DNA of 64,000 bases from Larkinella arboricola (GCF_003259745.1 NZ_QLMC01000001.1:310001-374000), one strand, 5' to 3'; shown: positions 41,902 through 54,128, counted from the stretch's first letter. The notes: generated from the sequence alone by a model not told the origin. Numbers and translations are program-made.

Positions 41902-42459
41902 ATGGAAAGCGGAATTAAATGGTATGTTGTCCGGGCCGTTTCTGGTCAGGAAAAGAAAGTCAAATCGTATCTGGAAAATGAAATTGCCAGACAAGGTTTG
42001 GGTGACTTTGTTCCACAGATTCTGATTCCTTCTGAAAAGGTATACGAAATGCGCAATGGGAAGAAACGGGTTCGTGAGAAAACGTTCTTTCCAGGTTATA
42101 TTTTAATTTCAGCTGATCTGTCTAACGGGGAAGTGACGCACCTGATTACCAGTATGCCCGGCGTTTTGGGCTTTCTGGGAAATGCCAACGGGCCGACGAA
42201 AATTCCCGTACCGTTACGTCAGGCAGAAGTGAACCGCATTTTAGGTAAAGTTGATGAGGTAGCGCAGGAAGTAGCAACACCCACAGTTTCATTCCTGAAA
42301 GGAGAATCGGTTAAAGTAGTTGATGGCCCATTCAGCGGCTTTATCGGAACCGTCGAGGAAGTGTTCGACGAACGGAAAAAGCTGAATGTCGTTGTCAAAA
42401 TTTTTGGTAGAAATACCCCTGTAGAATTGAGTTACGCACAAGTAGAAAAGGAAATATAA
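41902..42459 (+). CDS. nusG: Transcription antitermination factor NusG
   Basis: This 185-residue protein has the NGN domain (about 5-110: KWYVVRAVSGQEKKV, FFPGYILI) and a C-terminal KOW domain (about 128-180: GESVKVVDGPFSGFIGTVEEV). It binds RNA polymerase and couples transcription with Rho or ribosomes. Standard length. Confidence 0.97.
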   Translation: MESGIKWYVVRAVSGQEKKVKSYLENEIARQGLGDFVPQILIPSEKVYEMRNGKKRVREKTFFPGYILISADLSNGEVTHLITSMPGVLGFLGNANGPTKIPVPLRQAEVNRILGKVDEVAQEVATPTVSFLKGESVKVVDGPFSGFIGTVEEVFDERKKLNVVVKIFGRNTPVELSYAQVEKEI

Positions 42460-42465
42460 AAACTG

Positions 42466-42530
42466 GCTATGCCCGAGACAATGCCGTCGTATGCTTCCCA
42501 CTGGACGGCTAGTCATTTGCAGGGCTTAGC
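42466..42530 (+). promoter_or_regulatory. Structured rplK leader, candidate L1 regulatory site
   Basis: In the nusG-rplK spacer 42466-42474 pairs with 42522-42530 (eight pairs and one mismatch). Inside are GAC/GTC (42477-42479 with 42512-42514) and GCCGTC/GACGGC (42483-42488 with 42504-42509), separated by a 3/2-base asymmetric loop. Regulation of rplK-rplA by L1 binding upstream of rplK is established in E. coli; here it is inferred from the fold and position. Confidence 0.5.
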
Positions 42531-42547
42531 GTAACAAACCAGAAGCA

Positions 42548-42991
42548 ATGGCAAAAGAAGTAGCTGGCTACGTGAAATTGCAGGTGAAGGGTGGACAAGC
42601 CAATCCCTCTCCTCCGATTGGACCGGCGCTGGGTTCCAAGGGTTTAAATATCATGGAATTCTGCAAGCAGTTCAATGGACGGACGCAGGACAAGATGGGC
42701 ATGGTTCTCCCCGTACTGATCACGTACTACAAAGACAAATCATTTGATTTTGTCATCAAAACACCGCCTGCACCCATCCTGTTGATGGAAGCCGCTAAGG
42801 TGAAAACCGCATCGGCTCAGCCTAACCGGAATAAAGTTGGTTCAGTATCCTGGGATCAAGTACAGCAAATCGCTGAGACGAAGATGCCGGATTTGAACGC
42901 TTTCACCGTTGAAGCTGCAATGAAGATGATTGCCGGTACCGCCCGGAGTATGGGGATCACGGTATCGGGGAAAGCTCCCTGGGAAAATTAA
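42548..42991 (+). CDS. rplK: 50S ribosomal protein uL11
   Basis: This 147-residue protein has the N-terminal block [25 protein letters not shown] and the RNA-binding C-terminal block ([10 protein letters not shown]). uL11 forms the stalk base in the GTPase centre. A structured spacer precedes it, and rplA follows after 27 bases. Confidence 0.98.
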   Translation: MAKEVAGYVKLQVKGGQANPSPPIGPALGSKGLNIMEFCKQFNGRTQDKMGMVLPVLITYYKDKSFDFVIKTPPAPILLMEAAKVKTASAQPNRNKVGSVSWDQVQQIAETKMPDLNAFTVEAAMKMIAGTARSMGITVSGKAPWEN

Positions 42992-43018
42992 TTTCAGCAG
43001 TCAAATTCAGAGAAGATC

Positions 43019-43717
43019 ATGGGAAAACTGACTAAAAAACAGAAAGAGGCTCTGGGCAAATATGACGTTGCGAAAGAGTACTCATTGGCGCAGGCAGCCG
43101 AGATTTTAAAGACAATCTCTTATACGAAGTTTGATGCTTCCGTTGATATCGATGTTCGTTTGGGCGTTGATCCGCGGAAAGCCGATCAAATGGTACGGGG
43201 TGTAGCTACCTTGCCACACGGTACGGGTAAAACCGTTCGGGTGCTGGTACTATGTACACCGGATAAAGAAGCCGAAGCAAAAGAAGCAGGTGCTGATTAT
43301 GTAGGTCTCGATGAATACATTACCAAAATTGAACAAGGCTGGACGGACATTGATGTAATTATCACAATGCCGAACGTCATGGCAAAAGTTGGTAAGCTAG
43401 GTCGGGTGCTGGGTCCACGTGGTTTGATGCCAAACCCGAAATCGGGTACGGTAACACCAGAGGTGGGCAAAGCGGTTCGTGAAGTGAAAGCCGGTAAAAT
43501 CGACTTCAAAGTTGATAAATTCGGTATCATCCACACTAGCATTGGTAAAGTATCGTTTGGCCCGGATAAATTAGCTGAAAACGCGCAGGAAATTATTGCG
43601 ACACTGCTGCGGCTGAAACCTTCGTCTTCAAAAGGTACCTATGTAAGAACGATTCATTTGTCGAGCACAATGAGTCCGAGTGTAGTAATTGATAAAACGA
43701 CGGTAGCAGGACTGTAA
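43019..43717 (+). CDS. rplA: 50S ribosomal protein uL1
   Basis: This 232-residue protein has the uL1 signature blocks ([39 protein letters not shown]). It forms the L1 stalk that moves E-site tRNA and in many bacteria represses its own operon. The next gene starts one base after the stop codon. Confidence 0.98.
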   Translation: MGKLTKKQKEALGKYDVAKEYSLAQAAEILKTISYTKFDASVDIDVRLGVDPRKADQMVRGVATLPHGTGKTVRVLVLCTPDKEAEAKEAGADYVGLDEYITKIEQGWTDIDVIITMPNVMAKVGKLGRVLGPRGLMPNPKSGTVTPEVGKAVREVKAGKIDFKVDKFGIIHTSIGKVSFGPDKLAENAQEIIATLLRLKPSSSKGTYVRTIHLSSTMSPSVVIDKTTVAGL

Positions 43718-43718
43718 C

Positions 43719-44255
43719 ATGACACGGGAAGAAAAAGGAGCGATCATTGAGGAACTGAGCGAGAAGTTCAAAGCAGTTCCCTACTTCTACATCACCGATG
43801 CCAGTGGCATGACGGTTGCCGAAGTAAATCAGCTGCGCCGGATGTGTTTTGACCGTGGTATTGAATACCTGGTCGTAAAAAACACGCTGATCCGGAAAGC
43901 GCTGGAAACGCTGGATACCGATTATTCGGCTTTTGATGGTACGGTATTAAAAGGATTCTCGGGCGTGATGTTTCATGCTGAATCCGGCAAAGTTGCTGCG
44001 AAGCTCATCAAAGATTACCGCAAAGAAGCGGGTAATGATAAGCTGAAGCTGAAAGGCGCTTCGGTTGATTATAGCCTGTTCGTTGGTGCTGACCAACTGG
44101 ATACGCTGTTGACGCTGAAAAGCAAAAACGAACTTATTGCCGACGTTATCGCCCTGTTGCAATCGCCCGCCAAGAATGTTATTTCTGGTCTGCAAGGTGG
44201 TGGCAACAAACTGGCCGGTATCCTCAAAACACTGTCGGAACGCGAAGCGGCTTAA
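43719..44255 (+). CDS. rplJ: 50S ribosomal protein uL10
   Basis: This 178-residue protein has the usual N-terminal RNA-binding domain (EEKGAIIEELSEKF, YFYITDASGMTVAEVNQLRR) and a C-terminal helix for L7/L12 dimers. It starts one base after rplA, so there is no room for the L10-binding leader known in E. coli. Confidence 0.97.
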   Translation: MTREEKGAIIEELSEKFKAVPYFYITDASGMTVAEVNQLRRMCFDRGIEYLVVKNTLIRKALETLDTDYSAFDGTVLKGFSGVMFHAESGKVAAKLIKDYRKEAGNDKLKLKGASVDYSLFVGADQLDTLLTLKSKNELIADVIALLQSPAKNVISGLQGGGNKLAGILKTLSEREAA

Positions 44256-44324
44256 CCGTTCGCTATCCGGCTTGCAAGTACATTTTTTAATCAATTTTGT
44301 AACAATCTAATCAAGAATACGAAA

Positions 44325-44711
44325 ATGGCAGATTTGAAAGCGTTCGCAGAGCAGCTTGTCAACCTGACGGTAAAAGAAGTTAACGAACTGGCTGCTATTC
44401 TGAAAGACGAATACGGTATTGAGCCGGCTGCTGCCGCTCCGGTAATGGTAGCTGGTGGTGCAGCAGGTGGTGGCGATGATGCTGCTGCTGCTCCTGAAAA
44501 AACGTCATTCGACGTGATCCTGAAATCAGCTGGTGCTAGCAAACTGGCCGTTGTGAAGCTGGTAAAAGATCTGACAGGTCTGGGTCTGAAAGAAGCGAAA
44601 GAACTGGTTGACGGCGCACCGAAACCGGTAAAAGAAGGCGTTGCTAAAGACGAAGCTGAAGCCCTGCGGAAGCAATTGGAAGAGGCCGGAGCAGAAGTTG
44701 AAGTAAAATAA
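44325..44711 (+). CDS. rplL: 50S ribosomal protein bL12 (L7/L12)
   Basis: This 128-residue protein has the N-terminal dimerisation domain, Ala/Gly-rich hinge (about 38-55) and C-terminal domain ([20 protein letters not shown]...[19 protein letters not shown]). It recruits elongation factors. A 69-base spacer separates it from rplJ and a folded 206-base spacer from rpoB. Confidence 0.98.
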   Translation: MADLKAFAEQLVNLTVKEVNELAAILKDEYGIEPAAAAPVMVAGGAAGGGDDAAAAPEKTSFDVILKSAGASKLAVVKLVKDLTGLGLKEAKELVDGAPKPVKEGVAKDEAEALRKQLEEAGAEVEVK

Positions 44712-44732
44712 CCCTGCTTAGGGATTTACTCT

Positions 44733-44787
44733 CTCCCCCGGGAATAGGCCTGGCATATGTCAGGTCTTTTCCTGTTTGGGGAGTTTT
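44733..44787 (+). terminator. Attenuator-like nested hairpin between rplL and rpoB
   Basis: An inner stem GGCCTGGC/GTCAGGTC (44747-44754 with 44759-44766, two wobbles) is followed by TTTT. An outer CTCCCC/GGGGAG (44733-44738 with 44778-44783) is also followed by TTTT. It is weak for full termination and fits partial attenuation of rpoBC, as known at the same place in E. coli. Confidence 0.5.
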
Positions 44788-44917
44788 GCGCTGTACAGAC
44801 AGGGAAGCAAACTATTTCCCCGTAAATTACGTTGTCCGTTTATGCCTCTTTGTATATTCAATATATATGTAAGCGGACGAGTTATTATCGATCACTACAA
44901 CTAAACGCAACGAAGTC

Positions 44918-47900
44918 TTGGCTACGAAAACAACTGCGCGTATAAGCTTTGCGAAAATCAAACCAGTGATCGAATATCCGGATTTTTTGGATGTTCAGAT
45001 ACAATCTTTCCAAGATTTTTTTCAGTTAGACACCCCTTCTGATAATCGTTCGAAAGAAGGTTTGTTTAAAGTTTTTCAGGAAAATTTTCCGATATCGGAT
45101 TCCCGCGAAAATTTCGTGCTGGAATTTATTGATTATTCGGTTGACCCCCCTAAATACTCCGTCGATGAATGTATCGATCGGGGTCTGACCTATTCTGTCC
45201 CGTTGAAAGCTAAATTACGGCTTTCATGCAACGATGCCGATAACGAAGACTTCGAGACGATTGAGCAGGAAGTATTTTTAGGCAACATTCCGTACATGAC
45301 AGCGAAAGGCTCGTTTGTCATTAACGGGGCAGAACGGGTAATTGTTTCCCAATTGCACCGTTCACCGGGTGTGTTCTTCTCAATGAGTAAGCACACCAAT
45401 GGAACGAAACTGTATTCAGCACGGATCATTCCGTTCAAAGGGTCGTGGATTGAGTTCTCGACCGACGTTAACAATGTCATGTATGCGTACATTGACCGGA
45501 AGAAAAAATTTCCGGTAACGACGCTGCTACGTGCTATTGGCTTCGGTTCCGATAAAGAAATTCTCGACCTGTTCGGTTTATCCGAAGAAATACCGGCCAC
45601 TCCGGCAAACCTGAAGAAGATAGTCGGTCGTCGGTTGGCAGCACGGGTTCTGCGGACCTGGACGGAAGACTTTGTGGACGAAGATACGGGTGAAGTCGTA
45701 TCCATTAGCCGGAACGAGGTTCTGATGGAACGTGACTCCGTTGTCACGTCCGACCATATTGATACGATTACGGATTCCGGCCAGAAGTCGATCATCCTGC
45801 ATAAGGAAGATATGAACGTGGCGGATTATAATATCATTTATAATACGCTGCAAAAAGATAGCTCCAACTCAGAGAAGGAAGCTGTTGAGCAGATCTATCG
45901 TCAGCTTCGGAATACGGAAGCACCGGATGAGCAAACCGCCCGTGAAATTATTCAGAGCTTGTTCTTCTCGGACAAACGCTATGACCTGGGTGATGTAGGC
46001 CGTTACCGGATTAACAAGAAATTGGGTCTGGATGTAGCGGCTGACACGAAGGTTCTGACAACGGAAGATATCGTTTCCATTGTGAAGTACCTGATCGGTC
46101 TGATCAACTCTAAAGCCGTTGTCGATGATATTGACCACCTGAGCAACCGGCGCGTCCGGACTGTAGGTGAGCAGTTATATGCCCAGTTTGGTGTCGGTCT
46201 GGCGCGGATGGCCCGGACCATCAAGGAACGGATGAACGTTCGTGATAACGAAGATTTCAAACCGGTCGATCTGATTAACGCCCGGACGCTGTCTTCGGTA
46301 ATCAATTCGTTCTTCGGAACAAACCAGTTGTCGCAGTTTATGGACCAGACGAACCCGTTGGCCGAGGTGACGCACAAGCGTCGGATGTCGGCGCTCGGGC
46401 CCGGTGGTCTGTCACGCGAACGGGCCGGTTTTGAGGTTCGTGACGTTCACTACACGCACTACGGGCGTCTGTGTACAATTGAAACACCGGAAGGTCCGAA
46501 CATTGGTTTGATTTCTTCCCTCTGCGTTTACGCGAAAGTAAACAGCATGGGCTTTATCGAAACGCCATACCGGATTATTGAAAGCGGACAGGTGGCCGAA
46601 GATCAGCCGGTGAAGTACCTGACGGCTGAAGAAGAAGATACGCACTACATCGCACAGGCTAATACGCAGGTCGATGGTGGTGTCCTGATTGGCGACCGCA
46701 TCAAGTCTCGTTTTGAAGGGGACTTCCCGATGTCGGAGCCGACGAGCGTAACCTACATGGATATTGCGCCGAACCAGATCGTTTCGGTGGCCGCTTCGAT
46801 GATTCCGTTCCTGGAACACGATGATGCTAACCGGGCCTTGATGGGATCGAACATGCAACGTCAGGCTGTTCCGCTACTGCGGCCACAGGCTCCAATCGTC
46901 GGAACGGGTCTGGAAGGACGTGTTGCGATCGACTCACGGGCGCTGGTGATTGCAGAAGAGGACGGTGTAATCGAATTCGTTGATTCAACCAAGATTGTTG
47001 TTCGCTATGACCTGGCGGAAGATCAACGCCTGGTGAGCTTCGACGACGATCTGAAAACCTATGACCTGATCAAGTTCCGCCGGACGAACCAGGATACGTG
47101 CATCAACCTGAAGCCGATGGTGCTGAAAGGTCAGAAAGTGAAGAAAGGTGAGCCGCTTTGCGAAGGATATGCAACGGAAGGTGGTGAGCTGGCTCTGGGT
47201 CGGAACATGAAAGTCGCTTTCATGCCCTGGCAGGGTTATAACTTTGAGGATGCCATTGTGATCTCGGAGCGGGTTGTTCGTGAAGACATCTTTACGTCAA
47301 TTCACATTGAAGAGTTTGAACTCGAAGTACGGGATACCAAGCGTGGTGAAGAGGAGTTGACGGCGGAAATTCCAAACGTTTCGGAAGAAACCGTCCGTAA
47401 CCTGGATGAGAACGGTATTGTCCGTGTCGGTACGGAGGTGAAGGAAGGCGATATCCTGATCGGTAAAATTACGCCGAAGGGAGAAAGCGATCCGACGCCG
47501 GAAGAAAAACTGCTCCGCGCCATCTTTGGTGACAAAGCCGGTGACGTGAAAGATGCTTCCAAAAAAGCACCGCCGTCGCTGAAAGGGGTCGTGATCGATA
47601 CGAAGCTGTTCTCACGTCCGAACAAAGACGAGCGTTCGAAACACAAAGAAGAGATCAAAGCGTTGATGAAACGCTATAGCCGGGAGTTGATCGGTGTTCG
47701 TGAGAAGATGATCAACAAGATGACGGCACTGCTGGAAGGCAAAACCTCTCAGGGCATCAACCACAAGTTCGGCGACAATATCACGAGCAAGGGCGTTAAG
47801 TTTACCCGTAAAAATATTACGGATAACCTGTTCCCGGACAAAAACCCGTATCGCGACGAAAGTAGCTATTCTGTATCAGAAGAAGTCAACCTGCTGGGCG

Positions 47901-48778
47901 ACCTGCTGATCGAAGGCTGGACGGATGATCCGCATACCAACAAGTTGTTGACCCAGATGGTCAAGAACTATAACAACCGTCGGAACGAAATCACAGGCCG
48001 TTTCAAACGCGAACGGTTTACCCTCGAAGTCGGTGATGAACTGCCGGCGGGTATTGTGAAACTGGCGAAGGTATATGTTGCCAAGAAGCGGAAGCTGAAA
48101 GTGGGTGACAAAATGGCCGGTCGTCACGGAAACAAAGGGGTCGTGGCTCGTATCGTTCGGGATGAAGATATGCCATTCCTGGAAGACGGAACGCCGGTTG
48201 ATATCGTACTGAACCCGTTGGGTGTACCTTCCCGGATGAACCTCGGTCAGATTTACGAAACCGTTTTAGGCTGGGCCGGTTTGAAATTGGGCCGCAAATA
48301 TGCGACGCCAATTTTTGACGGAGCCACCGAAGAACAGGTAGTGGCTGAGCTGGACGCGGCTGGTTTGCCATCGTTTGGCCGGACGTACCTGTACGACGGT
48401 CTGTCGGGTGAGCGGTTCGATCAACCTGTTACCGTCGGCGTGATCTACATGCTGAAGCTGGGTCACTTGGTTGACGATAAAATGCACGCTCGTTCAATTG
48501 GACCGTACTCACTCATTACGCAACAGCCGCTGGGTGGTAAGGCGCAGTTCGGTGGTCAGCGATTCGGAGAAATGGAAGTATGGGCGCTTGAAGCCTTTGG
48601 TGCTTCACACATTCTCCAGGAGATCCTGACCGTAAAATCCGATGACGTAGTGGGCCGGGCTAAAGCCTACGAAGCCATTGTAAAAGGCGAAAACCTGCCG
48701 AAACCTAACATTCCGGAATCGTTCAACGTGTTGGTACACGAATTGCGCGGTCTGGCCCTTGAGGTTACAATGGATTAA
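44918..48778 (+). CDS. rpoB: RNA polymerase beta subunit
   Basis: This 1286-residue catalytic subunit has its normal domains, including the rifampicin region ([34 protein letters not shown], about 467-500) with wild-type-looking residues, and the C-terminal clamp. The frame opens with a TTG ([15 protein letters not shown]); the same N-terminus is known for the family, and no ATG close by would give it, so TTG initiation is likely. rpoC follows after 84 bases with a hairpin between. Confidence 0.98.
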   Translation: MATKTTARISFAKIKPVIEYPDFLDVQIQSFQDFFQLDTPSDNRSKEGLFKVFQENFPISDSRENFVLEFIDYSVDPPKYSVDECIDRGLTYSVPLKAKLRLSCNDADNEDFETIEQEVFLGNIPYMTAKGSFVINGAERVIVSQLHRSPGVFFSMSKHTNGTKLYSARIIPFKGSWIEFSTDVNNVMYAYIDRKKKFPVTTLLRAIGFGSDKEILDLFGLSEEIPATPANLKKIVGRRLAARVLRTWTEDFVDEDTGEVVSISRNEVLMERDSVVTSDHIDTITDSGQKSIILHKEDMNVADYNIIYNTLQKDSSNSEKEAVEQIYRQLRNTEAPDEQTAREIIQSLFFSDKRYDLGDVGRYRINKKLGLDVAADTKVLTTEDIVSIVKYLIGLINSKAVVDDIDHLSNRRVRTVGEQLYAQFGVGLARMARTIKERMNVRDNEDFKPVDLINARTLSSVINSFFGTNQLSQFMDQTNPLAEVTHKRRMSALGPGGLSRERAGFEVRDVHYTHYGRLCTIETPEGPNIGLISSLCVYAKVNSMGFIETPYRIIESGQVAEDQPVKYLTAEEEDTHYIAQANTQVDGGVLIGDRIKSRFEGDFPMSEPTSVTYMDIAPNQIVSVAASMIPFLEHDDANRALMGSNMQRQAVPLLRPQAPIVGTGLEGRVAIDSRALVIAEEDGVIEFVDSTKIVVRYDLAEDQRLVSFDDDLKTYDLIKFRRTNQDTCINLKPMVLKGQKVKKGEPLCEGYATEGGELALGRNMKVAFMPWQGYNFEDAIVISERVVREDIFTSIHIEEFELEVRDTKRGEEELTAEIPNVSEETVRNLDENGIVRVGTEVKEGDILIGKITPKGESDPTPEEKLLRAIFGDKAGDVKDASKKAPPSLKGVVIDTKLFSRPNKDERSKHKEEIKALMKRYSRELIGVREKMINKMTALLEGKTSQGINHKFGDNITSKGVKFTRKNITDNLFPDKNPYRDESSYSVSEEVNLLGDLLIEGWTDDPHTNKLLTQMVKNYNNRRNEITGRFKRERFTLEVGDELPAGIVKLAKVYVAKKRKLKVGDKMAGRHGNKGVVARIVRDEDMPFLEDGTPVDIVLNPLGVPSRMNLGQIYETVLGWAGLKLGRKYATPIFDGATEEQVVAELDAAGLPSFGRTYLYDGLSGERFDQPVTVGVIYMLKLGHLVDDKMHARSIGPYSLITQQPLGGKAQFGGQRFGEMEVWALEAFGASHILQEILTVKSDDVVGRAKAYEAIVKGENLPKPNIPESFNVLVHELRGLALEVTMD

Positions 48779-48788
48779 AAACAGTCGA

Positions 48789-48822
48789 TTTCCCCTGCGG
48801 GTTAACAGGCCGGCAGGGGAAA
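48789..48822 (+). other. Perfect hairpin between rpoB and rpoC
   Basis: TTTCCCCTGC (48789-48798) pairs with GCAGGGGAAA (48813-48822) around a 14-base loop. No T run follows, so it is not a terminator. It may be a processing or stability site in the rpoBC mRNA. Confidence 0.6.
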
Positions 48823-48862
48823 ACGGCTACAAGAATATTTTCACCCAATAAAACTCCATCCA

Positions 48863-51800
48863 ATGTCATTCAAAAAGAATAAGAAGCTCAACAGCGACTT
48901 TTCCAGAGTGCTGATCAGCCTGGCCTCGCCCGAGTCCATTCTGGAGAGTTCGTATGGTGAAGTGACGCAACCGGAGACGATCAACTACCGGACATACAAG
49001 CCTGAAATGGGCGGTTTGTTCTGTGAGCGGATCTTCGGCCCGGTTAAAGACTGGGAGTGTCATTGCGGTAAATACAAACGTATTCGCTACAAAGGCATTA
49101 TCTGCGATCGCTGTGGGGTCGAAGTGACGGAGAAGAAAGTGCGTCGGGAACGGATGGGTCACATTGAACTGGTTGTTCCGGTGGCACACATCTGGTATTT
49201 CCGGAGCCTTCCCAATAAAATTGGATACCTGCTCGGTCTTTCTACCAAGAAGCTCGATCAGATTATCTATTACGAACGCTATGTTGTCGTTCAACCCGGT
49301 ATTAAAGGAGAAGACGGTGTTCAGGAACTGGATTTCCTGACGGAAGACGAATACCTGGATATTGTTGATAAACTGCCAAGTGGCAACCAACTGCTGCCGG
49401 ATTCTGATCCGCAGAAGTTTATTGCTAAAATGGGTGCTGAAGCACTCGAACTGTTGCTGTCACGGGTAGATCTCGACGAATTGTCGTATAACCTGCGTCA
49501 CGCTGCGGCTACGGATACCTCACAACAACGGAAAGCCGAGGCTCTGAAACGGCTGAAAGTGGTTGAAGCCTTCCGGGATGCCAACACCCGTGTTGAAAAC
49601 CGTCCGGAATGGATGGTGATCCGGATGGTGCCGGTTATTCCGCCGGAACTGCGTCCGCTCGTCCCCCTGGATGGTGGCCGTTTTGCAACGTCCGACCTGA
49701 ACGACCTGTATCGCCGGGTAATTATCCGGAATAACCGTCTGAAGCGTCTGATCGAAATCAAAGCACCGGAGGTAATTCTGCGGAACGAAAAACGGATGTT
49801 GCAGGAAGCTGTCGACTCATTGTTTGACAACTCGCGGAAAGTAAACGCCGTTCGTTCGGAAGGAAACCGGGCTCTGAAATCCCTTTCTGATATGCTGAAA
49901 GGAAAGCAGGGACGTTTCCGTCAAAACCTGCTCGGTAAACGGGTTGACTACTCCGGTCGTTCGGTAATCGTAGTAGGTCCGGAATTGAAACTGCACGAGT
50001 GCGGTCTGCCAAAAGATATGGCGGCTGAGTTGTTCAAGCCGTTTATTATCCGGAAGTTGATCGAGCGCGGTATTGTTAAAACCGTCAAATCAGCGAAGAA
50101 AATCGTTGACCGGAAAGACCCGATTATCTGGGATATTCTGGAAAACGTTTTGAAAGGCCACCCCGTTCTGCTGAACCGGGCTCCAACGCTGCACCGTTTG
50201 GGTATTCAGGCTTTCCAGCCGAAACTGATCGAAGGAAAAGCGATCCAGCTGCACCCACTCGTCTGTACGGCTTTCAACGCCGACTTTGACGGTGACCAGA
50301 TGGCCGTTCACGTTCCGCTGGGACAGGAAGCCATCCTGGAAGCGTCGATGCTGATGCTGGCGTCGCACAACATTCTGAACCCGGCCAACGGAGCGCCAAT
50401 TACCGTACCGTCGCAGGACATGGTGTTGGGCTTATACTACGTAACGAAAGGTCGCCGGAGCACACCGGAATATCCGATTGTGGGCGAAGGCATGACGTTC
50501 TACGGACCGGAGGAAGTCATTATTGCCATCAACGAAAAGAAAGTTTCGAAGCACGCCAATATCAAAGTTCGGACGCAGGTTCGGAACGAGAAAGGTGAGC
50601 TTGAAACGAAACTGATCGAAACCGTAGCGGGCCGGGTGCTGTTCAACCAGTCGGTTCCGACGGAAGTTGGTTACATTAATGAACTGCTGACGAAAAAGAA
50701 ACTGCAGCAGATCATTGCCCATATTTTCAAAATTTCCGGTGGTTCCAAAACGGCTCAGTTCCTCGACGATATCAAGGAACTTGGTTTCCAGATGGCTTTC
50801 AAAGGCGGTTTGTCAATTGGTCTGAGCGACGTTAAAGTCCCGGATGCAAAAGAAAAACTGATCGAAGAGGCCAAGCAGGAAGTAGAAGGCGTTTGGAATA
50901 ACTACCTGATGGGTCTGATTACGGAAAACGAACGCTACAACCAGGTAATTGATATCTGGACGCGCGTAAACAGCCGGATTACGGAAACCCTGATGAAGCA
51001 GCTGGAAGCCGATCAGCAAGGCTTTAACTCGATCTTCATGATGATGCACTCCGGTGCACGGGGTTCACGTGAGCAGATTCGTCAGTTGGGCGGTATGCGG
51101 GGTCTGATGGCCAAGCCGCAGAAGAACCTGCAAGGTTCGGTCGGTGAGATCATCGAAAACCCGATTCTGTCGAACTTTAAAGAAGGTCTGGACGTATTGG
51201 AATACTTCATCTCGACGCACGGTGCCCGGAAAGGTCTGGCCGATACGGCTTTGAAAACGGCCGATGCCGGTTACCTGACCCGCCGTCTGCACGACGTTGC
51301 GCAGGATGTAATTATTACCGAAGACGATTGCGGAACGCTCCGGGGCCTGCAAATCTCGGCGCTGAAAGACAACGAAGATATCGTTGAACCGCTGTCAGAG
51401 CGGATTCTGGGCCGGGTAACGGTTCACGATGTATACAATCCGCTGACGAAACAACTGATTGTTGCCGGTGGTAGCGAAATCAACGAAGAGATTGCTGCCG
51501 CTATCGACGAAACCAGCATCGAAACCGTTGAAATCCGGTCGGTACTGACGTGTGAATCCAAGAAAGGGGTTTGTGCGAAATGTTACGGTCGGAACCTGGC
51601 AACGGGCCGGATGGTCGACATCGGTGAAGCTGTGGGTGTAATTGCTTCGCAATCCATCGGTGAGCCGGGAACGCAGTTGACGCTTCGTACTTTCCACGTG
51701 GGTGGTACGGCTTCCAACATTGCAGTTGATGCTTCAATCCGGGCTAAATTCGACGGTATTGTTCAGTTCGAAGAAATGCGGACGGTTGAATCCGTTGATA

Positions 51801-53191
51801 ACGAAGGCAATCCGATTACGGTTGTGATGGGTCGTTCCGGTGAGGTCAAGATCGTTGATCCGGCCAACCCGAATCTGGTTCTGATCAGCAACAACGTACC
51901 GTACGGTGCTTTCCTCCGTGTAAAAGAGAATCAACCTGTTAAGAAGGGTGATGAACTTTGCGCCTGGGATCCGTACAACGCCGTTATCTTGTCCGAGTTG
52001 ACGGGTAAAGTAGAATTTGAAGCGATCGAAGAAGCCATTACCTACCGCGAAGAGTTTGACGAACAAACCGGCTTCCAGGAAATGGTGATCATCGAAAGCC
52101 GTGATAAAACCAAAAACCCGGCCATTGTTGTCAAAGGAACCAGCACACTGCTGGAAGACACCACGGAGAAAGGGTATAACCTGCCGGTGAGTGCGCGTCT
52201 GGTTGTGAAAAACGGTCAGGATATCAAAGCCGGTCAGCCGGTTGCGAAGATCCCGCGTAACGTTGGTAAAACCCGCGATATTACGGGTGGTCTGCCCCGG
52301 GTAACGGAATTGTTCGAAGCGCGGAACCCGTCGAACCCGGCGGTTGTCAGCGAAATCGACGGTGTTGTTACGTACGGTACGATCAAACGGGGTAACCGCG
52401 AAATCTTTATCGAGTCGAAAGACGGCACGAAGAAAAAATACCTGGTACCGCTGTCGAAACACATTCTGGTACAGGATAACGACTTCGTACGGGCGGGTGA
52501 TCCGCTGTCGGATGGTGCCATTACGCCGTCAGACATTCTGTCGATCAAAGGTCCGACCGCAGTGCAGGAATACCTGGTGAACGAAATTCAGGAAGTATAC
52601 CGTCTGCAAGGTGTGAAAATCAACGATAAGCACATTGAAGCGATTGTTCGCCAGATGATGCAGAAAGTTGAGATCATGGATGCGGGTGATACTATCTTCC
52701 TGGATATGCAATCGGTGGATAAATGGACGTTCCGGAACGAAAACGACAAGATCATGAACATGAAAGTCGTGACGGATGCGGGCGATTCAGATACCCTGAA
52801 AGCCGGTCAGATTATTTCGGTACGTCGTCTGCGCGATGAAAACTCAAGCCTGAAACGCCGGGATATGAAGCTTGTTGAAGTGCGGGATGCCATGCCGGCG
52901 GTTTCGCAACCGACCCTACAGGGTATTACGCAGGCTTCACTGGGTACGGAAAGCTTCCTGTCGGCGGCTTCATTCCAGGAAACGACCAAGGTCTTGAGCG
53001 AGGCTTCGATCCGCGGTAAGGCTGACTATCTGGAAGGATTGAAAGAAAACGTGTTGGTAGGACACCTGATCCCGGCTGGTACGGGAGCACGGCGGTACAA
53101 CAACATTATCGTCAATTCGAAAGAAGAATACGAGTCGTTTGTTGAAACCCGTGAGAAGTTTACACGGACCAAAAAACGAGAAACGGTTTAA
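48863..53191 (+). CDS. rpoC: RNA polymerase beta' subunit
   Basis: This 1442-residue subunit has the catalytic Mg motif NADFDGDQM (about 472-480), N-terminal zinc ribbon ([21 protein letters not shown], with Cys at about 65-85) and the second zinc site ([13 protein letters not shown]). The trigger loop and bridge helix regions are intact. It ends the superoperon, with a terminator 20 bases downstream. Confidence 0.98.
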   Translation: MSFKKNKKLNSDFSRVLISLASPESILESSYGEVTQPETINYRTYKPEMGGLFCERIFGPVKDWECHCGKYKRIRYKGIICDRCGVEVTEKKVRRERMGHIELVVPVAHIWYFRSLPNKIGYLLGLSTKKLDQIIYYERYVVVQPGIKGEDGVQELDFLTEDEYLDIVDKLPSGNQLLPDSDPQKFIAKMGAEALELLLSRVDLDELSYNLRHAAATDTSQQRKAEALKRLKVVEAFRDANTRVENRPEWMVIRMVPVIPPELRPLVPLDGGRFATSDLNDLYRRVIIRNNRLKRLIEIKAPEVILRNEKRMLQEAVDSLFDNSRKVNAVRSEGNRALKSLSDMLKGKQGRFRQNLLGKRVDYSGRSVIVVGPELKLHECGLPKDMAAELFKPFIIRKLIERGIVKTVKSAKKIVDRKDPIIWDILENVLKGHPVLLNRAPTLHRLGIQAFQPKLIEGKAIQLHPLVCTAFNADFDGDQMAVHVPLGQEAILEASMLMLASHNILNPANGAPITVPSQDMVLGLYYVTKGRRSTPEYPIVGEGMTFYGPEEVIIAINEKKVSKHANIKVRTQVRNEKGELETKLIETVAGRVLFNQSVPTEVGYINELLTKKKLQQIIAHIFKISGGSKTAQFLDDIKELGFQMAFKGGLSIGLSDVKVPDAKEKLIEEAKQEVEGVWNNYLMGLITENERYNQVIDIWTRVNSRITETLMKQLEADQQGFNSIFMMMHSGARGSREQIRQLGGMRGLMAKPQKNLQGSVGEIIENPILSNFKEGLDVLEYFISTHGARKGLADTALKTADAGYLTRRLHDVAQDVIITEDDCGTLRGLQISALKDNEDIVEPLSERILGRVTVHDVYNPLTKQLIVAGGSEINEEIAAAIDETSIETVEIRSVLTCESKKGVCAKCYGRNLATGRMVDIGEAVGVIASQSIGEPGTQLTLRTFHVGGTASNIAVDASIRAKFDGIVQFEEMRTVESVDNEGNPITVVMGRSGEVKIVDPANPNLVLISNNVPYGAFLRVKENQPVKKGDELCAWDPYNAVILSELTGKVEFEAIEEAITYREEFDEQTGFQEMVIIESRDKTKNPAIVVKGTSTLLEDTTEKGYNLPVSARLVVKNGQDIKAGQPVAKIPRNVGKTRDITGGLPRVTELFEARNPSNPAVVSEIDGVVTYGTIKRGNREIFIESKDGTKKKYLVPLSKHILVQDNDFVRAGDPLSDGAITPSDILSIKGPTAVQEYLVNEIQEVYRLQGVKINDKHIEAIVRQMMQKVEIMDAGDTIFLDMQSVDKWTFRNENDKIMNMKVVTDAGDSDTLKAGQIISVRRLRDENSSLKRRDMKLVEVRDAMPAVSQPTLQGITQASLGTESFLSAASFQETTKVLSEASIRGKADYLEGLKENVLVGHLIPAGTGARRYNNIIVNSKEEYESFVETREKFTRTKKRETV

Positions 53192-53210
53192 TCCGGTATA
53201 AACAATAAGT

Positions 53211-53243
53211 AAAAAGGAACCTCAACCGGGGTTCCTTTTTTTG
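53211..53243 (+). terminator. Intrinsic terminator after rpoC
   Basis: An AAAAAGGAACC/GGTTCCTTTTT stem with a short loop is followed by a T run. Confidence 0.92.
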
Positions 53244-53401
53244 TTGTGCTACAGCCACCTTCTCCGTGATAAAGGCCGCCGAGAAATAAGTTATATTCCT
53301 CTTTTAATGAAATATTGAAGATAATTGTAACCTCTATGTGACTTTTCCCTGCGTTCTGCGTCTGATTAGTAACTGATGACTAACAATTATTTATCCTACC
53401 T

Positions 53402-54070
53402 ATGGAAAAAGTAAAACGGAATCGCGCGCAGACTTCACAAAGAATCATCAACGCTCTTGAAGAGGTTATAGCGGAAAAAGGGATTGACGGCATTGGTATT
53501 AACCGTATCTCTGAGAAAGCTGGCGTCAGTAAAGTGCTCATCTACCGCTATTTCGGCGGACTCGACGGGTTGCTAAGCTATTACGTTAAGATGGGGCGTT
53601 TGTTTCCATTACTGAGTCCGGTTACATTAGAACAATTGCGGCCGGTTCATGAAAACGACTTAGCCAAATTGTGGTATAAACAATTGGTTCATTCCTTTCG
53701 CTTCTTCCGCCAGTTTCCAGCGGCTTATCAAATTGTAAAAGCGACCGTTACGGAGGATAGCCCCCTGGCTGATGAAGTAAGCAAAGCCTTTGATGAGGAA
53801 CTTACGCGTCTGGTTGAGCAGCTTTCATTTGTAAAAGGCGCTGATTTCAAGGCTATATCGGCTATTATGGCTGGTGCAATGGCTAATTTAACCCTGCTAT
53901 CAAAAAACAATCGTACGTTTGTCGGTATTGATCTGGCTACCGAAGAAGGCTGGCAGCGGATTGAAGAAGCGGTGCGTGTTATTTATACGGGTTTAAACCG
54001 AATGGCGGTTCAGTCGGCTGATGTATCGCTGGATTTACACTCAACCGGAGTGCCTTCCAGATACTGGTAA
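53402..54070 (+). CDS. TetR/AcrR family transcriptional regulator
   Basis: This 222-residue regulator has an N-terminal helix-turn-helix (about 12-60: SQRIINALEEVIAEKG, NRISEKAGVSKVLIYRYFGG). The C-terminal domain is all-helical and would bind a small ligand, of unknown identity. No divergently transcribed target lies next to it; the neighbours converge or end in terminators. It has its own terminator. Confidence 0.92.
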   Translation: MEKVKRNRAQTSQRIINALEEVIAEKGIDGIGINRISEKAGVSKVLIYRYFGGLDGLLSYYVKMGRLFPLLSPVTLEQLRPVHENDLAKLWYKQLVHSFRFFRQFPAAYQIVKATVTEDSPLADEVSKAFDEELTRLVEQLSFVKGADFKAISAIMAGAMANLTLLSKNNRTFVGIDLATEEGWQRIEEAVRVIYTGLNRMAVQSADVSLDLHSTGVPSRYW

Positions 54071-54090
54071 AAAATCTACTTCTTATGCAT

Positions 54091-54128
54091 AATCCGCTAG
54101 CTAGATAAAGATGGTTAGCGGATTTTTT
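54091..54128 (+). terminator. Intrinsic terminator after the TetR gene
   Basis: Stem AATCCGCTA (54091-54099) with TAGCGGATT (54115-54123) and a T run to about 54128. Confidence 0.85.

Noticed and set aside
44918-53191. Many open frames antisense to rpoB and rpoC
   Set aside because: They lie opposite strongly conserved coding sequence, have odd composition rich in Arg, His and Phe, and carry no recognisable motif. They are shadows of codon bias.
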